Counted from the stretch's first letter, positions 24,433 through 34,246 are shown. The stretch: 64,000 nt of DNA from DASUPK01 sp963797265 (GCA_963797265.1 CAWCOY010000003.1:1116001-1180000), one strand, 5' to 3'. The notes: generated from the letters alone by a model not told the origin. Made by a program: numbers and translations.

Positions 24433-26295
24433 ATGTGCGGCATCGTCGGATATGTGGGAGACCGACCGTGCCGAGACCTGCTGATTGCCGGGCTCGAGAA
24501 GCTCGAGTACCGAGGCTATGACTCGGCCGGCGTTTCAGTGATCTCGGACGGCGAGATCGACAGCGTGCGCGCTGTCGGCAACCTCGCGAACCTGAGGGAG
24601 GCCCTCGAGCGTCACTCCTCGAACGGAACGGGGCCGGTTGCGGTGGCGGCTCCACCTGCGACGACCGGGCTCGGCCATACTCGCTGGGCGACCCATGGCC
24701 GGGTCACCGAGGAGAACGCCCACCCGCACGGCGACTGCGAGGACAACGTCCACATCGTCCTCAACGGGATCATCGAGAACCACGCGGAGCTCCGGCGGGA
24801 CCTGAAGTCCGAGGGACACCAGTTCACCTCCGAGACCGACGCCGAGATCGTCAGCCACCTGATCGAGCGCCACTACGACGGTGACCTGACCGAGGCTGTG
24901 CGCAGGGCCTTCGGCGAGCTCCGGGGGCACTACGCGTTCGTGGCCATGCATCGCGAGCAGCCGGACACCCTGGTCGCGGCGCGGAAGGAGTGTCCGCTGA
25001 TCATCGGCCTGGGCGAGAACGAGAACTTCATCGCCTCGGCAATCCCCGCGTTCCTCGCCGAGACGCGCACCGCGCTGGGCATCAAGAACGACGAGATCGT
25101 CACCGTCCACAAGGGCGACGTGACGATCACGGACGCCGAGGGCAACGTGCAGGAGCGCGAACCCGAGGAGGTCACCTGGGACGAGGACGCCGCCGAGAAG
25201 GGCGGCTACGAGACCTTCATGCTCAAGGAGATCCACGAGCAGCCCGATGCCGTCGCCGAGACGATCACCGACCGGCTGCCGAGCCTGGACGGCGTCGACC
25301 TCTCCGACGTCGATCTGGATGACGACTTCCTGCGCGACGTCGAGAGGATCGTGATCGTCGCCTGTGGCACCTCCTACCACTCGGGTCTGATCGGCCGCTA
25401 CGCGATCGAGCGCTGGGCACGGGTGCCGGTCGAGATGGACATCGCCTCCGAGTACCGCTACCGCGAGCCGGTCCACCGCCCCAACGACCTCGTCATCGGC
25501 ATCACCCAGTCCGGTGAGACCGCCGACACCCTCGCCGCGATGCGGCTGGCGAAGGAGGGTGGGTCCAAGGTGCTGGCGATCTGCAACGTGATGGGCAGCC
25601 AGGCGACACGGGATGCCGACGCCGTCCTGTTCACCCGTTCGGGCATCGAGGTGAGCGTGGCGGCGACCAAGACCTTCGTCAGCCAGGTTGCCGCGATGTA
25701 CCTGCTCGGGCTCCGCCTCGCCGAGCTCAGGGGCACCTGTTCGCCGGAGCGGATCGCCGAGCTGGTCGCCGAGCTCAAGACCCTGCCCTCGAAGCTCCAG
25801 GAGGCCATCGTCGCGCTCGAGGAACCGGTCAAGGTGATCGCTGCCGCCGAGCAGAACCAGCGCTTCTTCATGTACATCGGCCGGCACATCGGCCTGGCGG
25901 TCTGCCTCGAGGGCGCTCTGAAGCTCAAGGAGATCGCCTACATCCCGGCCGATGCATACGCCGCCGGCGAGATGAAGCACGGGCCGATCGCCCTGCTCGA
26001 CGAGTCCACGCCGGTCGTCGCCGTGGCCACCGACAGCCCGGTCACGGAGAAGATCCTCTCCAACATGGAGGAGGTCCGTGCCCGCGGCGCGGAGGTGATC
26101 GCGATTGCGACCGAAGGTTCGGAGCAGGTCGGCGAGGCTGCCGACCAGACCCTCTTCGTGCCGCGCACCGACTGGATCCTCCAGCCCATCGTCGCGATCG
26201 TGCCGCTGCAGCTGCTCGCCTACTACGTCGCCCGCGAGAAGGGCCTCAACGTAGACCAGCCGCGGAACCTGGCGAAGACCGTCACCGTCGAGTAG
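24433..26295 (+). CDS. glmS: Glutamine--fructose-6-phosphate aminotransferase
   Basis: A 620-residue enzyme with N-terminal class II amidotransferase (Cys1 in MCGIVGYVGDR) and two SIS domains (ACGTSYHSGLIGRYAIE; ITQSGETADTLAAMR), ending with the conserved NLAKTVTVE. It makes glucosamine-6-phosphate from fructose-6-phosphate and glutamine. A TACCCT box ends 12 bases before the ATG. No glmS ribozyme is seen in the 100-base gap before it. Confidence 0.97.
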   Translation: MCGIVGYVGDRPCRDLLIAGLEKLEYRGYDSAGVSVISDGEIDSVRAVGNLANLREALERHSSNGTGPVAVAAPPATTGLGHTRWATHGRVTEENAHPHGDCEDNVHIVLNGIIENHAELRRDLKSEGHQFTSETDAEIVSHLIERHYDGDLTEAVRRAFGELRGHYAFVAMHREQPDTLVAARKECPLIIGLGENENFIASAIPAFLAETRTALGIKNDEIVTVHKGDVTITDAEGNVQEREPEEVTWDEDAAEKGGYETFMLKEIHEQPDAVAETITDRLPSLDGVDLSDVDLDDDFLRDVERIVIVACGTSYHSGLIGRYAIERWARVPVEMDIASEYRYREPVHRPNDLVIGITQSGETADTLAAMRLAKEGGSKVLAICNVMGSQATRDADAVLFTRSGIEVSVAATKTFVSQVAAMYLLGLRLAELRGTCSPERIAELVAELKTLPSKLQEAIVALEEPVKVIAAAEQNQRFFMYIGRHIGLAVCLEGALKLKEIAYIPADAYAAGEMKHGPIALLDESTPVVAVATDSPVTEKILSNMEEVRARGAEVIAIATEGSEQVGEAADQTLFVPRTDWILQPIVAIVPLQLLAYYVAREKGLNVDQPRNLAKTVTVE

Positions 26296-26316
26296 CGCCG
26301 CTACGATGCCCCGCTC

Positions 26317-27870
26317 GTGAGGCGCCGTCGCATCCCCGCACTCCTTGCTGCCTGTGTCGCCGTGCCGGCGGCGATCCTCGCCGGCTGCGGCGGTGGTGGG
26401 GACAGCAGCAACGCCGACGTTGGGCCAGCCGCCGCCGTGCCCGTGAACGCGCCCCTTTACCTCGACGCGACCGTGAAGCCCACGGGTCAGGCCCAGACGG
26501 ATGCCAAGGCGGCGCTCAGCAAGGTCTTCAAGACCCAAGATCCCGGCGGGAAGATCGTCTCACTGATCGAGAATGAGTCGAAGTCCGAAGGCCACCCGAT
26601 CAACTACCAGCAGGACGTCGCGCCCTGGCTCGGCGAGAAGGCGGGCTTCTTCTTCACGGCTCTCACGGACAACGCCGAGAAGGGCGCCGCCGTCGTCGAG
26701 ACCACCAACCCGATTGCCGCACTCGCCTTCGCGCGCAAGGCCTCGGGTGCGACCGAGACGAGTCCCGCGCCTCAGACCTACAACAGCGTCAGCTACCAGA
26801 CCGATCCGAGTCAGGCGGGCCAGGTCTATGGCACGGTCGGCAACTTCCTCGTCGAGGGGGATCTGGAGGGCTTCAAGGCCGCCGTCGACGCGGAGAACGG
26901 CGATTCGCTCGGCGATGACAGCGACTTCAAGGACTCACTCGACCAGCTCCCGGCCGACCGGCTCGGGACCTTCTACACGGTTCCCAAGACCCTTATCGAC
27001 TCGATCGGGCCGGAGCAGTTCGACCAGCAGAGTCAGGCGATCCTCGAGAAGACGTCGGGCCAGTCGCTCGAGGACCCGGTCGCCGGCGCACTGACCGCTT
27101 CGGCCAGCAGCTTCGACCTCCAGTTCATCGGGGGCGACAACGGCGTCGAGACTCCTGAGAGCTCGCTGGTCGCTGACGTCCCCGGGGATTCCTGGCTCGC
27201 TTTCGGCCTCGGCGATCTCGGCGACTCGGCGAAGAACACACTCGAGCAGCTCAAGGACTCCGGCATTCCGGACCTCGAGCAGGGTCTTGCACAGGTTCAG
27301 CAGGCGACCGGCGCCTCGATCGACCAGCTCACCGGCGCCCTTGGGGATGCCGTCCTCTACGTGCGCGGCACGACGGAGCCGACCCTGAACGGGGCCCTGG
27401 TGGTCCAGACGAAGGATCCGGACCTGACCGGCCGTCTGCTCAACCAGCTGCAGAGCCTCGTCCGGCTCGGCAGTGGCGGCGGGGTGAAGCCGCTGAAGCT
27501 CAGCGGCGGCGGCACCGGCTTCCAACTCAACGACCCGAGCCAGACCCCCCAGCCGGTCGAGTTCGCCCAGCAGGGAGACAAGCTGGTGATCGGGTACGGC
27601 GCGAACTCGGCCGAACAGTCACTCGCGCCGGCCCAGAAGCTCTCGGATTCGCCGACCTTCTCCACTGCCCGGGGCCAGGTCTCGGACCTGGGCACCGACT
27701 TCTTCCTCGACCTCCCCAAGGTCTTCAAGCTCGCCGAGTCCACCGGCGCCAAGTCCGACCCGGGCTACCTCCAGGCCAAGCCGTACCTGGACGCGCTCAC
27801 CTACCTCGTCACGGGCTCGGGCAGCCAGGGCGACCAGGCCGAGCTGAAGGCCGTCGTCGGCCTCAAGTAG
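26317..27870 (+). CDS. DUF3352-type lipoprotein
   Basis: A 517-residue exported protein: Arg-rich start, hydrophobic segment and lipobox ILAGCGGGG, then a large extracellular domain resembling DUF3352 proteins of actinobacteria (VNAPLYLDATVKPTG ... FFFTALTDN ... GALVVQTKD ... FFLDLPKV). Function unknown. A TACGAT box ends 9 bases before the GTG start. It is followed 4 bases later by acpS, so the two may share an mRNA. Confidence 0.8.
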   Translation: MRRRRIPALLAACVAVPAAILAGCGGGGDSSNADVGPAAAVPVNAPLYLDATVKPTGQAQTDAKAALSKVFKTQDPGGKIVSLIENESKSEGHPINYQQDVAPWLGEKAGFFFTALTDNAEKGAAVVETTNPIAALAFARKASGATETSPAPQTYNSVSYQTDPSQAGQVYGTVGNFLVEGDLEGFKAAVDAENGDSLGDDSDFKDSLDQLPADRLGTFYTVPKTLIDSIGPEQFDQQSQAILEKTSGQSLEDPVAGALTASASSFDLQFIGGDNGVETPESSLVADVPGDSWLAFGLGDLGDSAKNTLEQLKDSGIPDLEQGLAQVQQATGASIDQLTGALGDAVLYVRGTTEPTLNGALVVQTKDPDLTGRLLNQLQSLVRLGSGGGVKPLKLSGGGTGFQLNDPSQTPQPVEFAQQGDKLVIGYGANSAEQSLAPAQKLSDSPTFSTARGQVSDLGTDFFLDLPKVFKLAESTGAKSDPGYLQAKPYLDALTYLVTGSGSQGDQAELKAVVGLK

Positions 27871-27874
27871 AGGT

Positions 27875-28219
27875 ATGGCCCGCGGGGTCGGCATCGACCT
27901 GATCGAGATCGAGCGCGTGGAGCGCGCCCTGGAGCGCCGCCCGCGCCTCGCGGACAGACTGTTCACTCCCGCGGAGCTCGCCTACGCGCGCGAGAGGGCG
28001 CGGCCGGGCCGCCACCTGGCGGCTCGCTTCGCGGCCAAGGAGGCCGTGATCAAGGTGCTTGGGGAGGGCGTCCCGATGCGCCAGATCGAGGTCGTCAGCG
28101 GCGAGCCGCCGACTCTCCAACTTCACGGGCGGGCTGCTGAGGTGGCGGGCGATGCGGAAATCGCCATCTCCCTGACGCATTCGGCCGAGAACGCCGCCGC
28201 CGTCGCCATCGCCAACTAG
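27875..28219 (+). CDS. acpS: Holo-[acyl-carrier-protein] synthase
   Basis: A 114-residue phosphopantetheinyl transferase of the AcpS type: GIDLIEIERVERAL (metal-binding Asp) and LAARFAAKEAVIKVLG (Glu and Lys), ending SLTHSAENAAAVAIA. It loads 4'-phosphopantetheine onto acyl carrier protein. It precedes nnr and alr, a gene order common in actinobacteria. Confidence 0.95.
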   Translation: MARGVGIDLIEIERVERALERRPRLADRLFTPAELAYARERARPGRHLAARFAAKEAVIKVLGEGVPMRQIEVVSGEPPTLQLHGRAAEVAGDAEIAISLTHSAENAAAVAIAN

Positions 28220-28245
28220 CGACCAGGGCGGCGCGCCGCCCGGAG

Positions 28246-28251
28246 TACGCT
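28246..28251 (+). promoter_or_regulatory. -10 box TACGCT before nnr
   Basis: TACGCT ends 9 bases before the ATG at 28261. It follows a perfect 16-base palindrome, GGGCGGCGCGCCGCCC (28226-28241), which may end acpS transcription. Confidence 0.4.
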
Positions 28252-28260
28252 GGCGCGGTT

Positions 28261-29769
28261 ATGGAGGAGTGGCTGGATCCATGTCTTGACGCCGACCAGA
28301 TGCGTGCAACCGACGCCTGGGCGATCAACGATCAGGGCGTGCCGTCTCTGGACCTGATGGAGACCGCCGGCCGGGCGGTCGCCGAGGCGGCCGCGCAGGC
28401 CGCGGGTTCGGGCAGGGTCGCGATCGTCTGCGGCAAGGGGAACAACGGCGGGGACGGCCTGGTCGCGGCTCGGGCCCTGCGCGAGATGGGGTTCGAGGTC
28501 GAGGCCCTGCTGCTCGGGCCAGGCGATCAGCTCTCGGAGGACGCGCGCGCCAATCTTGAGCGCTTCGACGGAGCTCGTCACGTCGGCATCGGTGACCTTC
28601 CCGCCGCGCTCGAGGGAGCCGGACTAATCGTGGACGCAATCTTCGGGACGGGCTTCGCGGGCGCCCCGCGTGACCCGGCCGGGTCCGCCATCGACGTGAT
28701 CAACAAAGCCGGTGCCACGGTGGTGGCCACGGACATCGCGTCCGGCGTGAACGCTTCGACCGGCGAGGTGGAGGGCAGGGCCGTGCGCGCCGACCTCACC
28801 GTGACCTTTCACGCGCCCAAGCTCGGTCACTGGATCGCTCCGGGGAAGGAGCACGCGGGTGAGCTCCGGGTGGCGCCGATCGGAATCCCAGATGGCGCGC
28901 CCGTGGACGCGACCGCCGGCCTGATCGACACCGCGGTCCTGGGGCTGGCGCCTCACCGCATGGCGGGATCGACGAAGTTCAGCTCCGGCCAGGTGGTGGT
29001 GGTCGGTGGTTCGCGCGGGCTGACCGGCGCCGTCTGCCTCTCGGCGCTTGGGGCGACCCGGAGTGGCGCCGGCTACGCGACCGTCGCCGTGCCCGCAGAC
29101 CTGGAGTCGATCTTCGAGATCAAGCTCACCGAGGTGATGTCGCTGGGCTGCGCGAGCCGGGAGGGCAGGCTGCGTCCGGCGGCCTCGGAGCAGATCCTCG
29201 GGGCGACCGAGCGAGCGGCGTGCGTAGTGCTCGGGTCGGGAATGGGCCGCGAGCAGGGGACCCAACGCCTGGCCCGCGAGCTCACACAGCGGATTCGCGC
29301 CCCTCTCGTCCTGGACGCGGACGGCCTCAACGCACACGCCGGGCGGATCGAGACGCTTGCCGACCGCGAGGCGCCCCTCGTGCTGACGCCGCACGAAGGC
29401 GAGATGGGGCGCCTGCTCGACCGGGACTCTTCGGCGATCAAGGAGAAACGGCTGGAGAGCGCCAGGGAGGCGGCCGAGCGCAGCGGCGCGATCGTCCTGC
29501 TGAAGGGGGACGACACGATCGTCACGGACGGGGAGCGTGCCGCGGTCAACGCTGTCTCCAGCCCACAACTGGCGACCGCCGGGACGGGCGACGTCCTGAC
29601 CGGCGTGATTGCCGCTCTGATCGCGCGGGGGATCGAGCCCTTCGCCGCCACCTGCGCCGCGGTCCTCGCGCACTCCCGTGCCGGCCGTGTTGCCGGCGAG
29701 CGCGTGGGCAACGATTCGGTGATCGCCGGCGACGTGATCGACGCGATGCCCGCGGGGCTGGCGGTCTGA
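28261..29769 (+). CDS. nnr: Bifunctional NAD(P)H-hydrate epimerase/dehydratase
   Basis: A 502-residue fusion: N-terminal YjeF_N epimerase (GKGNNGGDGLVAARAL near residues 59-74, catalytic Asp region GTGFAGAPRDPAG) and C-terminal ADP-dependent dehydratase of the ribokinase fold (LDADGLNAHAG, LTPHEGEMGRLL, ATAGTGDVLTGVIAALIARG). It repairs hydrated NADH and NADPH. It is 2 bases from alr. Confidence 0.94.
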   Translation: MEEWLDPCLDADQMRATDAWAINDQGVPSLDLMETAGRAVAEAAAQAAGSGRVAIVCGKGNNGGDGLVAARALREMGFEVEALLLGPGDQLSEDARANLERFDGARHVGIGDLPAALEGAGLIVDAIFGTGFAGAPRDPAGSAIDVINKAGATVVATDIASGVNASTGEVEGRAVRADLTVTFHAPKLGHWIAPGKEHAGELRVAPIGIPDGAPVDATAGLIDTAVLGLAPHRMAGSTKFSSGQVVVVGGSRGLTGAVCLSALGATRSGAGYATVAVPADLESIFEIKLTEVMSLGCASREGRLRPAASEQILGATERAACVVLGSGMGREQGTQRLARELTQRIRAPLVLDADGLNAHAGRIETLADREAPLVLTPHEGEMGRLLDRDSSAIKEKRLESAREAAERSGAIVLLKGDDTIVTDGERAAVNAVSSPQLATAGTGDVLTGVIAALIARGIEPFAATCAAVLAHSRAGRVAGERVGNDSVIAGDVIDAMPAGLAV

Positions 29770-29771
29770 GA

Positions 29772-30896
29772 ATGGCCGAGCCCACGGGCCGCGCCCGGGC
29801 GGTCGTCGACGCCGGGGCGGTCGAGCGCAACTGCCGGATCCTCAACGAGCGTGTCGGACAGGAAACGGAGCTCTGCGCCGTCGTCAAGGCGAACGGCTAC
29901 GGCCACGGTGCGGCGGCCTGTGCCTCCGCTGCCCTGCGCGGAGGGGCGACGCGTCTGGCGGTTGCTGCCGCGGCCGAGGCTGAGGAGCTCAGGCTGTATC
30001 TCCCGGACACGCCGATCCTGGTCATGGGTGCGCTGACAGTTGACGAGCTGCGTGTCGCCCTTACGGCGCACGCCGAGATCGCGGTCTGGCGGGAGGGCTT
30101 CCGGGACCTCTGCTCGAGGGTCTCCGCCGATCTCGGCCGGATGGCTCGGGTCCACGTGAAGCTCGACAGCGGGATGGGCAGGCTGGGAGAACGCGACCCC
30201 GGCGCACTGATCGAGCTGGCCCGCGCCTGCCACGACGACCAGAGGCTGGAGCTCGCCGGGGTCTGGACCCACTTCGCTACCGCCGATGATCGCGAGGACG
30301 GCTTCCTCGCCGAGCAGCTCGCCGCCTTCCTGCCGGTTGCCGACGCGGTTCGTGACATCGCCGCCGGTTGCACCGTGCACGCCGCCAACAGCGCGGCGAC
30401 GCTCCGCGACCCGCAGTCCCACTTCGACATGGTGCGCTGCGGGATCGCGATCTACGGCCTCGACCCCTTCCATCGCGACCCCGCCGAACATGGCCTCGAG
30501 CCGGCGCTGGAGCTGCACTCCTACGTCGCCGATGTGAAGCGCTTCGAGGGCGGGGCGAGCGCCGGGTACGGCCGCACCTGGCGCGCTCCAGAGGACACCT
30601 GGGTCGGTGTGTTGCCGATCGGCTACGGCGACGGTGTCCGCCGCGGGCTGTCCAACAACGCGGAGGTGCTGGTGGGCGGCCGGCGGTATCCGCTGGTCGG
30701 GACGATCTCGATGGACAACATCACCGTCGACCTCGGCCCGGAGACCGACGTCGAGCCGGGGGCGCCGGCCGTGCTGATCGGTCCCCAGGGCTCCGATCGG
30801 ATCCTGGCCGAGGAGGTCGCGGCGCGGCTCGACACGATCAACTACGAGGTCACCTGCGGGATCTCGCAGCGGGTGCCGCGCGAGTACCGGGAATGA
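29772..30896 (+). CDS. alr: Alanine racemase
   Basis: A 374-residue fold-type III PLP enzyme: AVVKANGYGHGA with the PLP lysine near residue 38, the R/Y region VRCGIAIYGLDPF, and the catalytic Tyr in GASAGYGRTWRA. It supplies D-alanine for peptidoglycan. It overlaps the following gene by ATGA. Confidence 0.96.
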   Translation: MAEPTGRARAVVDAGAVERNCRILNERVGQETELCAVVKANGYGHGAAACASAALRGGATRLAVAAAAEAEELRLYLPDTPILVMGALTVDELRVALTAHAEIAVWREGFRDLCSRVSADLGRMARVHVKLDSGMGRLGERDPGALIELARACHDDQRLELAGVWTHFATADDREDGFLAEQLAAFLPVADAVRDIAAGCTVHAANSAATLRDPQSHFDMVRCGIAIYGLDPFHRDPAEHGLEPALELHSYVADVKRFEGGASAGYGRTWRAPEDTWVGVLPIGYGDGVRRGLSNNAEVLVGGRRYPLVGTISMDNITVDLGPETDVEPGAPAVLIGPQGSDRILAEEVAARLDTINYEVTCGISQRVPREYRE

Positions 30897-32317
30897 GCGC
30901 CTCGCTCGAAGTCCTCGACCGGGCGCCCTCGATCGCCGCGGCTCGGACGGCGCTCGAGCAACAGGGGCCGGTGTGGATCGTCGGCGGAGCGATTCGCGAC
31001 GCCATGCTGGGCGAGCGGGTCTCCGACGCGGATCTCGCCCTCGAGCGCGGCCGGGAGGAGAGCGCCGCCCGCGCGATCGCGAAGGTGGCCGGCGGCACCG
31101 CCTTTCAGCTCTCAGAGGAGCACGCGACCTGGCGGGCGATCGCCCCCACCGGCGGGTGGCACGTCGACGTGGTCGCGCTCCGGGCGGAGTCGATCGAGGA
31201 CGACCTGCGCGCCCGCGACTTCACGGTCAACGCGATCGCGCGGCCACTCGAGGGCCGGGAGCTGATCGACCCGACCGGTGGGCTGGCCGACAACCAGGCC
31301 CGTCTGCTTCGGGCGGCCTCGGAAGCCGCCTTCGAGGACGACCCGATGAGGCTGCTGCGGGCCGCCCGGCTGGCCGCCGGGCACGATCTCGCGATCGAGC
31401 AGGAGACAGCGCAGCTGGCGCGAGCAACGGCGTCGCGGGCCGCCGACCCGGCTGGGGAGCGCCAGTTCGCGGAGCTGCGCGGCATCGTCGCCGGGCCGAG
31501 GCCGCTTCGCGGGATCGAGCTGATGGACGAGCTCGACCTGACCGCGGTGGTCCTGCCCGAGCTCGAGGCCCTTCGCGGAGTCGTCCAGAACCCGAACCAT
31601 CACCTGGACGTGCTCGGGCACACCCTGGCCGTGCTGGAGGAGTGGCTAGGCCTCGAGCGGGACATCGAGGACTTCGCCGGGGAGCTCGCATCCGAGATCG
31701 ACGCCTTCTTGAACGAGCCGTTCGCCGACGAGCTCAGCCGTCGCGAGGCGCTTCGGTTCGGCGCGCTCTTCCACGATGTCGGCAAGCCGGAGACCCGCTC
31801 GGAGGGTTCGGGGTACGTGACCTTCATCGGCCACGACGAGGTCGGCGCCCGGATCATCGCCGACATCTGCAGACGCCTGCGGGTGAGCCGCAAGCTCAGC
31901 GTCAACCTCCAGAGCCTCGCGCTCCACCACCTGCGACTCGGCTTCCTCGTCCACCAGCGGCCGCTGTCCCGCCGCGCCGTCTACGACTACCTGGTGGCGA
32001 CCGAGCCGGTGTCGGCCGATGTCACCCTGCTCACCGTCGCCGATCGCCTGGCGGCTCGGGGCGAGGGCCCGCTGGCGAGCCCCGAGATGATCGAGGCACA
32101 TATGGAGCTCGCCCGCGAGATGCTCCGCCCTGCGCTCGACTGGCATCGCGACGGTCCGCCCCGTCCGCCGCTTTCGGGCGACGACCTGGCGCGGGAGCTC
32201 GGCATCGAGCCCGGGCCCGAGCTCGGGCGTGTGCTGGAGGAGTTGCGCGCCGAGACATTCACCGGCGAGATCAGCAGCCGGGCCGAGGCGATCGAGCGGG
32301 CCAGGCAGCTCACCTAG
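30893..32317 (+). CDS. CCA-adding enzyme/poly(A) polymerase-like protein with HD domain
   Basis: A 474-residue nucleotidyltransferase of the PcnB/Cca type: VWIVGGAIRDAMLG with the catalytic DADLAL pair, RDFTVNAIA, the FEDDPMRLLRAARLA region, and a C-terminal HD domain (GALFHDVGKPET, ALHHLRLGF). It may add CCA to tRNA or act in RNA tailing. Translational coupling to alr is unusual. No second such gene is in the window for comparison. Confidence 0.85.
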   Translation: MSASLEVLDRAPSIAAARTALEQQGPVWIVGGAIRDAMLGERVSDADLALERGREESAARAIAKVAGGTAFQLSEEHATWRAIAPTGGWHVDVVALRAESIEDDLRARDFTVNAIARPLEGRELIDPTGGLADNQARLLRAASEAAFEDDPMRLLRAARLAAGHDLAIEQETAQLARATASRAADPAGERQFAELRGIVAGPRPLRGIELMDELDLTAVVLPELEALRGVVQNPNHHLDVLGHTLAVLEEWLGLERDIEDFAGELASEIDAFLNEPFADELSRREALRFGALFHDVGKPETRSEGSGYVTFIGHDEVGARIIADICRRLRVSRKLSVNLQSLALHHLRLGFLVHQRPLSRRAVYDYLVATEPVSADVTLLTVADRLAARGEGPLASPEMIEAHMELAREMLRPALDWHRDGPPRPPLSGDDLARELGIEPGPELGRVLEELRAETFTGEISSRAEAIERARQLT

Positions 32318-32433
32318 CTGCGGCCCTGGACGCCTGTTCGATTCCGAATTAGTGGCCCGTATCCCCCGGGCGGCCGTCGTCGCTTGTGAAGGCCAGAGGA
32401 AGCTCGACAGCTATGAAGGGAGAAGTGTCCAAG

Positions 32434-32913
32434 ATGAAGAAGCTGATCAGCGCCTGCTCGGTGTGCGCCGTGGCGCTCGCGGCGGTCGCGGTGCCTAGCG
32501 CGCTCGGAGTGAAGAGCCCCAAGCAGGTGGGCGGGACGGTCAGCGTGAGCGTCACGCCGACCACGGTCGACGCGACCACCAGCAGCGTGGCCGCGAGTGG
32601 CAGAGTGGCCAGCAACAGCGGCTGCAAGAAGGACAGGACGCTCCATTTCGCCTACGTGAACGGGACCACCGTGGGCCCAGAAGTCGGGACCGCGACCACA
32701 GGGTCGAACGGCAAGTACGCGGTGACCCTGCCCAAGCCGACCGATGTGAACCCGCCGACGGCGAGCGTCGTGCTGCGCGCGACGGTCGACCAGGCGATCA
32801 GGAAGGTCGGCAGCAAGAAGAAGGGCAAGAAGACCAAGAAGGGCCGCCGCTTCGACTGCCTGCAGATCGGCGGCGACAGCGGACCGATCGCCATCGCGCC
32901 AGCCACTCCGTAA
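32434..32913 (+). CDS. Small secreted beta-rich protein
   Basis: A 159-residue protein with a signal peptide (MKKLISACSVCAVALAAVAVP) and a mature domain of Thr/Val-rich strands resembling an Ig-like or CNA-B-like fold (VSVSVTPTTVDATTSSVAAS ... GKYAVTLPKP), followed by a Lys-rich stretch KKKGKKTKKGRR and an acidic end with a lone Cys. The ATG at 32434 is chosen by the signal peptide and by a leader (GGGAG, GTGTCC) shared with the similar gene at 34555. Function unknown. Confidence 0.7.
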   Translation: MKKLISACSVCAVALAAVAVPSALGVKSPKQVGGTVSVSVTPTTVDATTSSVAASGRVASNSGCKKDRTLHFAYVNGTTVGPEVGTATTGSNGKYAVTLPKPTDVNPPTASVVLRATVDQAIRKVGSKKKGKKTKKGRRFDCLQIGGDSGPIAIAPATP

Positions 32914-32939
32914 TTCACAAATCGGCATCAGCTGCGAAG

Positions 32940-32972
32940 GGAACGGCCCGCCCCTACGGGCCGTTCCTTTTT
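32940..32972 (+). terminator. Strong intrinsic terminator
   Basis: GGAACGGCCCG pairs with CGGGCCGTTCC around a 6-base loop and is followed by five T. It ends the secreted-protein transcript before the HIT gene. Confidence 0.9.
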
Positions 32973-32996
32973 GTGCGTCGATAGCCTGGCCCGCGC

Positions 32997-33440
32997 ATGG
33001 CGGATCCCGACTGCCTCTTCTGCGGCATCGTCGCGGGCACGATCCCGAGCGAGACGATTGACTCCGACGAGCGGACAGTCGCCTTCATGGACATCAACCC
33101 GGCAACGCCCGGGCACGCCCTGGTCGTGCCGCGGGAGCACTCGGTGGACCTCCTCGAGATCGGAGAAGAGGACCTGACCGCGACCGTCCTCGCCGCCCAG
33201 CGCCTGTCGAGGCGGATGAAGGATGCTCTGGACGCCGACGGCATCGACCTGATCAACGCCTGCGGCGCCGCGGCCTGGCAGACCGTCTTCCATTTCCACA
33301 TCCACGTCGTGCCCCGCTACGAGGACGATCCGCTGAAGCTGCCCTGGGTCCCGGAGCCGGGAGACTCGGACGAGATCGCTGAGATCGCCAATTTGATGCG
33401 AGGGCGCTCCGCAGGCGAAGCCGAGGAGCGACCCGTTTAG
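32997..33440 (+). CDS. HIT-family hydrolase
   Basis: A 147-residue HIT protein: CLFCGIVAGTIPSET start with zinc-type Cys pair, VVPREHSVDL, and catalytic HFHIHVVPRY (HxHxH). Probably an adenosine-5'-phosphoramidase or nucleotide hydrolase. The last 14 residues (GRSAGEAEERPV) and stop are encoded by a palindromic repeat copy, and the same tail occurs on the unrelated ABC ATPase at 38476, so they are not part of the HIT fold. Confidence 0.92.
   Translation: MADPDCLFCGIVAGTIPSETIDSDERTVAFMDINPATPGHALVVPREHSVDLLEIGEEDLTATVLAAQRLSRRMKDALDADGIDLINACGAAAWQTVFHFHIHVVPRYEDDPLKLPWVPEPGDSDEIAEIANLMRGRSAGEAEERPV
33395..33436 (+). repeat. Palindromic repeat, copy d, at HIT gene end
   Basis: GATGCGAGGGCGC, a 20-base centre with GCAGGCGAAGCCGAGGA, then GCGACCCGT. 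It supplies the last codons of the HIT gene and lies next to its stop. It is nearly identical to copy e at 38480-38520. Confidence 0.85.
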
Positions 33441-33451
33441 TGTTGGAGAAG

Positions 33452-34246
33452 ATGGCCGAGACGAAGACGACGGCGCCGATCCGGCTGGAGCGCGATGGCA
33501 ACGTCGCCGTGATGGTGCTGGAGAACCCGCCCCTCAACCTCTTCGGCGACGACGCCTGGGGGGCGCTCGTCTCCTGCATCGAGGAGGTCGAGGGCTCCGA
33601 CGCCCGCGCCCTGGTCTGGCGCGCCGAGGGCGAAATCTTCACGGGCGGTGTCGACGTCCACAGCTTCCAGCGGGTCGTCGAGCAGGGCGAGGCCGCAGAC
33701 GCCTTCGGTTCGCTGATCCCGGTCGTGCAGCGTCTCGAGATCTTGCCGATTCCCACGCTGGCCCTCGTCCACGGCCTCTGCCTGACCGCGGGCCTCGAGA
33801 TCTCGCTGGGCTGCGACATGATCTGGGCGACGGAGTCGGCCCGCTTCGGACTGGTGGAGGCGGTCGTCGGACTCACACCCGGCGCCGGCGGGACCCAGCG
33901 GATGGCCGAGCGCGCCGGGCCGGCGCGCGCCACCGAGTTCGTGATGAGCGGCGGGCTTTACGAGGCCGCCACGCTGGAGCGCTGGAACGTGGTCAGCCGC
34001 GTCGTCCCGGACGACCAGCTGCTCGAGAAGGGCATGAAGTTCGCGCACCGGCTTGCAGACGGCCCGACGATCGCCCACGGCGCAACCAAGCGGGTCATTC
34101 GCGCCTATCGGACCGGCGGCGTGGAGGAGGCCGATCGGGTGACCCCGGATGTGTTCGCCGAGCTGTTCGCCTCGAACGATCTGAAGAACGCCGTCGATAC
34201 ATTCCTCAAGGAGGGGCCGGGCAAGGCAAGCTTCGAGGGGCGCTGA
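33452..34246 (+). CDS. Enoyl-CoA hydratase/isomerase family protein
   Basis: A 264-residue crotonase-fold protein: NVAVMVLENPPLNLF start, oxyanion-hole region GEIFTGGVDVHSF, second oxyanion Gly in HGLCLTAGLEISLGCD, and LVEAVVGLTPGAGGTQRM containing Glu of the active site. It acts on an acyl-CoA substrate that cannot be told. The start at ATG 33452 has GGAG 5 bases before it; GTG 33440 is an alternative. Confidence 0.9.
   Translation: MAETKTTAPIRLERDGNVAVMVLENPPLNLFGDDAWGALVSCIEEVEGSDARALVWRAEGEIFTGGVDVHSFQRVVEQGEAADAFGSLIPVVQRLEILPIPTLALVHGLCLTAGLEISLGCDMIWATESARFGLVEAVVGLTPGAGGTQRMAERAGPARATEFVMSGGLYEAATLERWNVVSRVVPDDQLLEKGMKFAHRLADGPTIAHGATKRVIRAYRTGGVEEADRVTPDVFAELFASNDLKNAVDTFLKEGPGKASFEGR

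Noticed and set aside
32336..32345. GTTCGATTCC resembling a tRNA T-loop
   Set aside because: The flanking bases do not form a T-stem, and no acceptor, anticodon or D arm is found around it.
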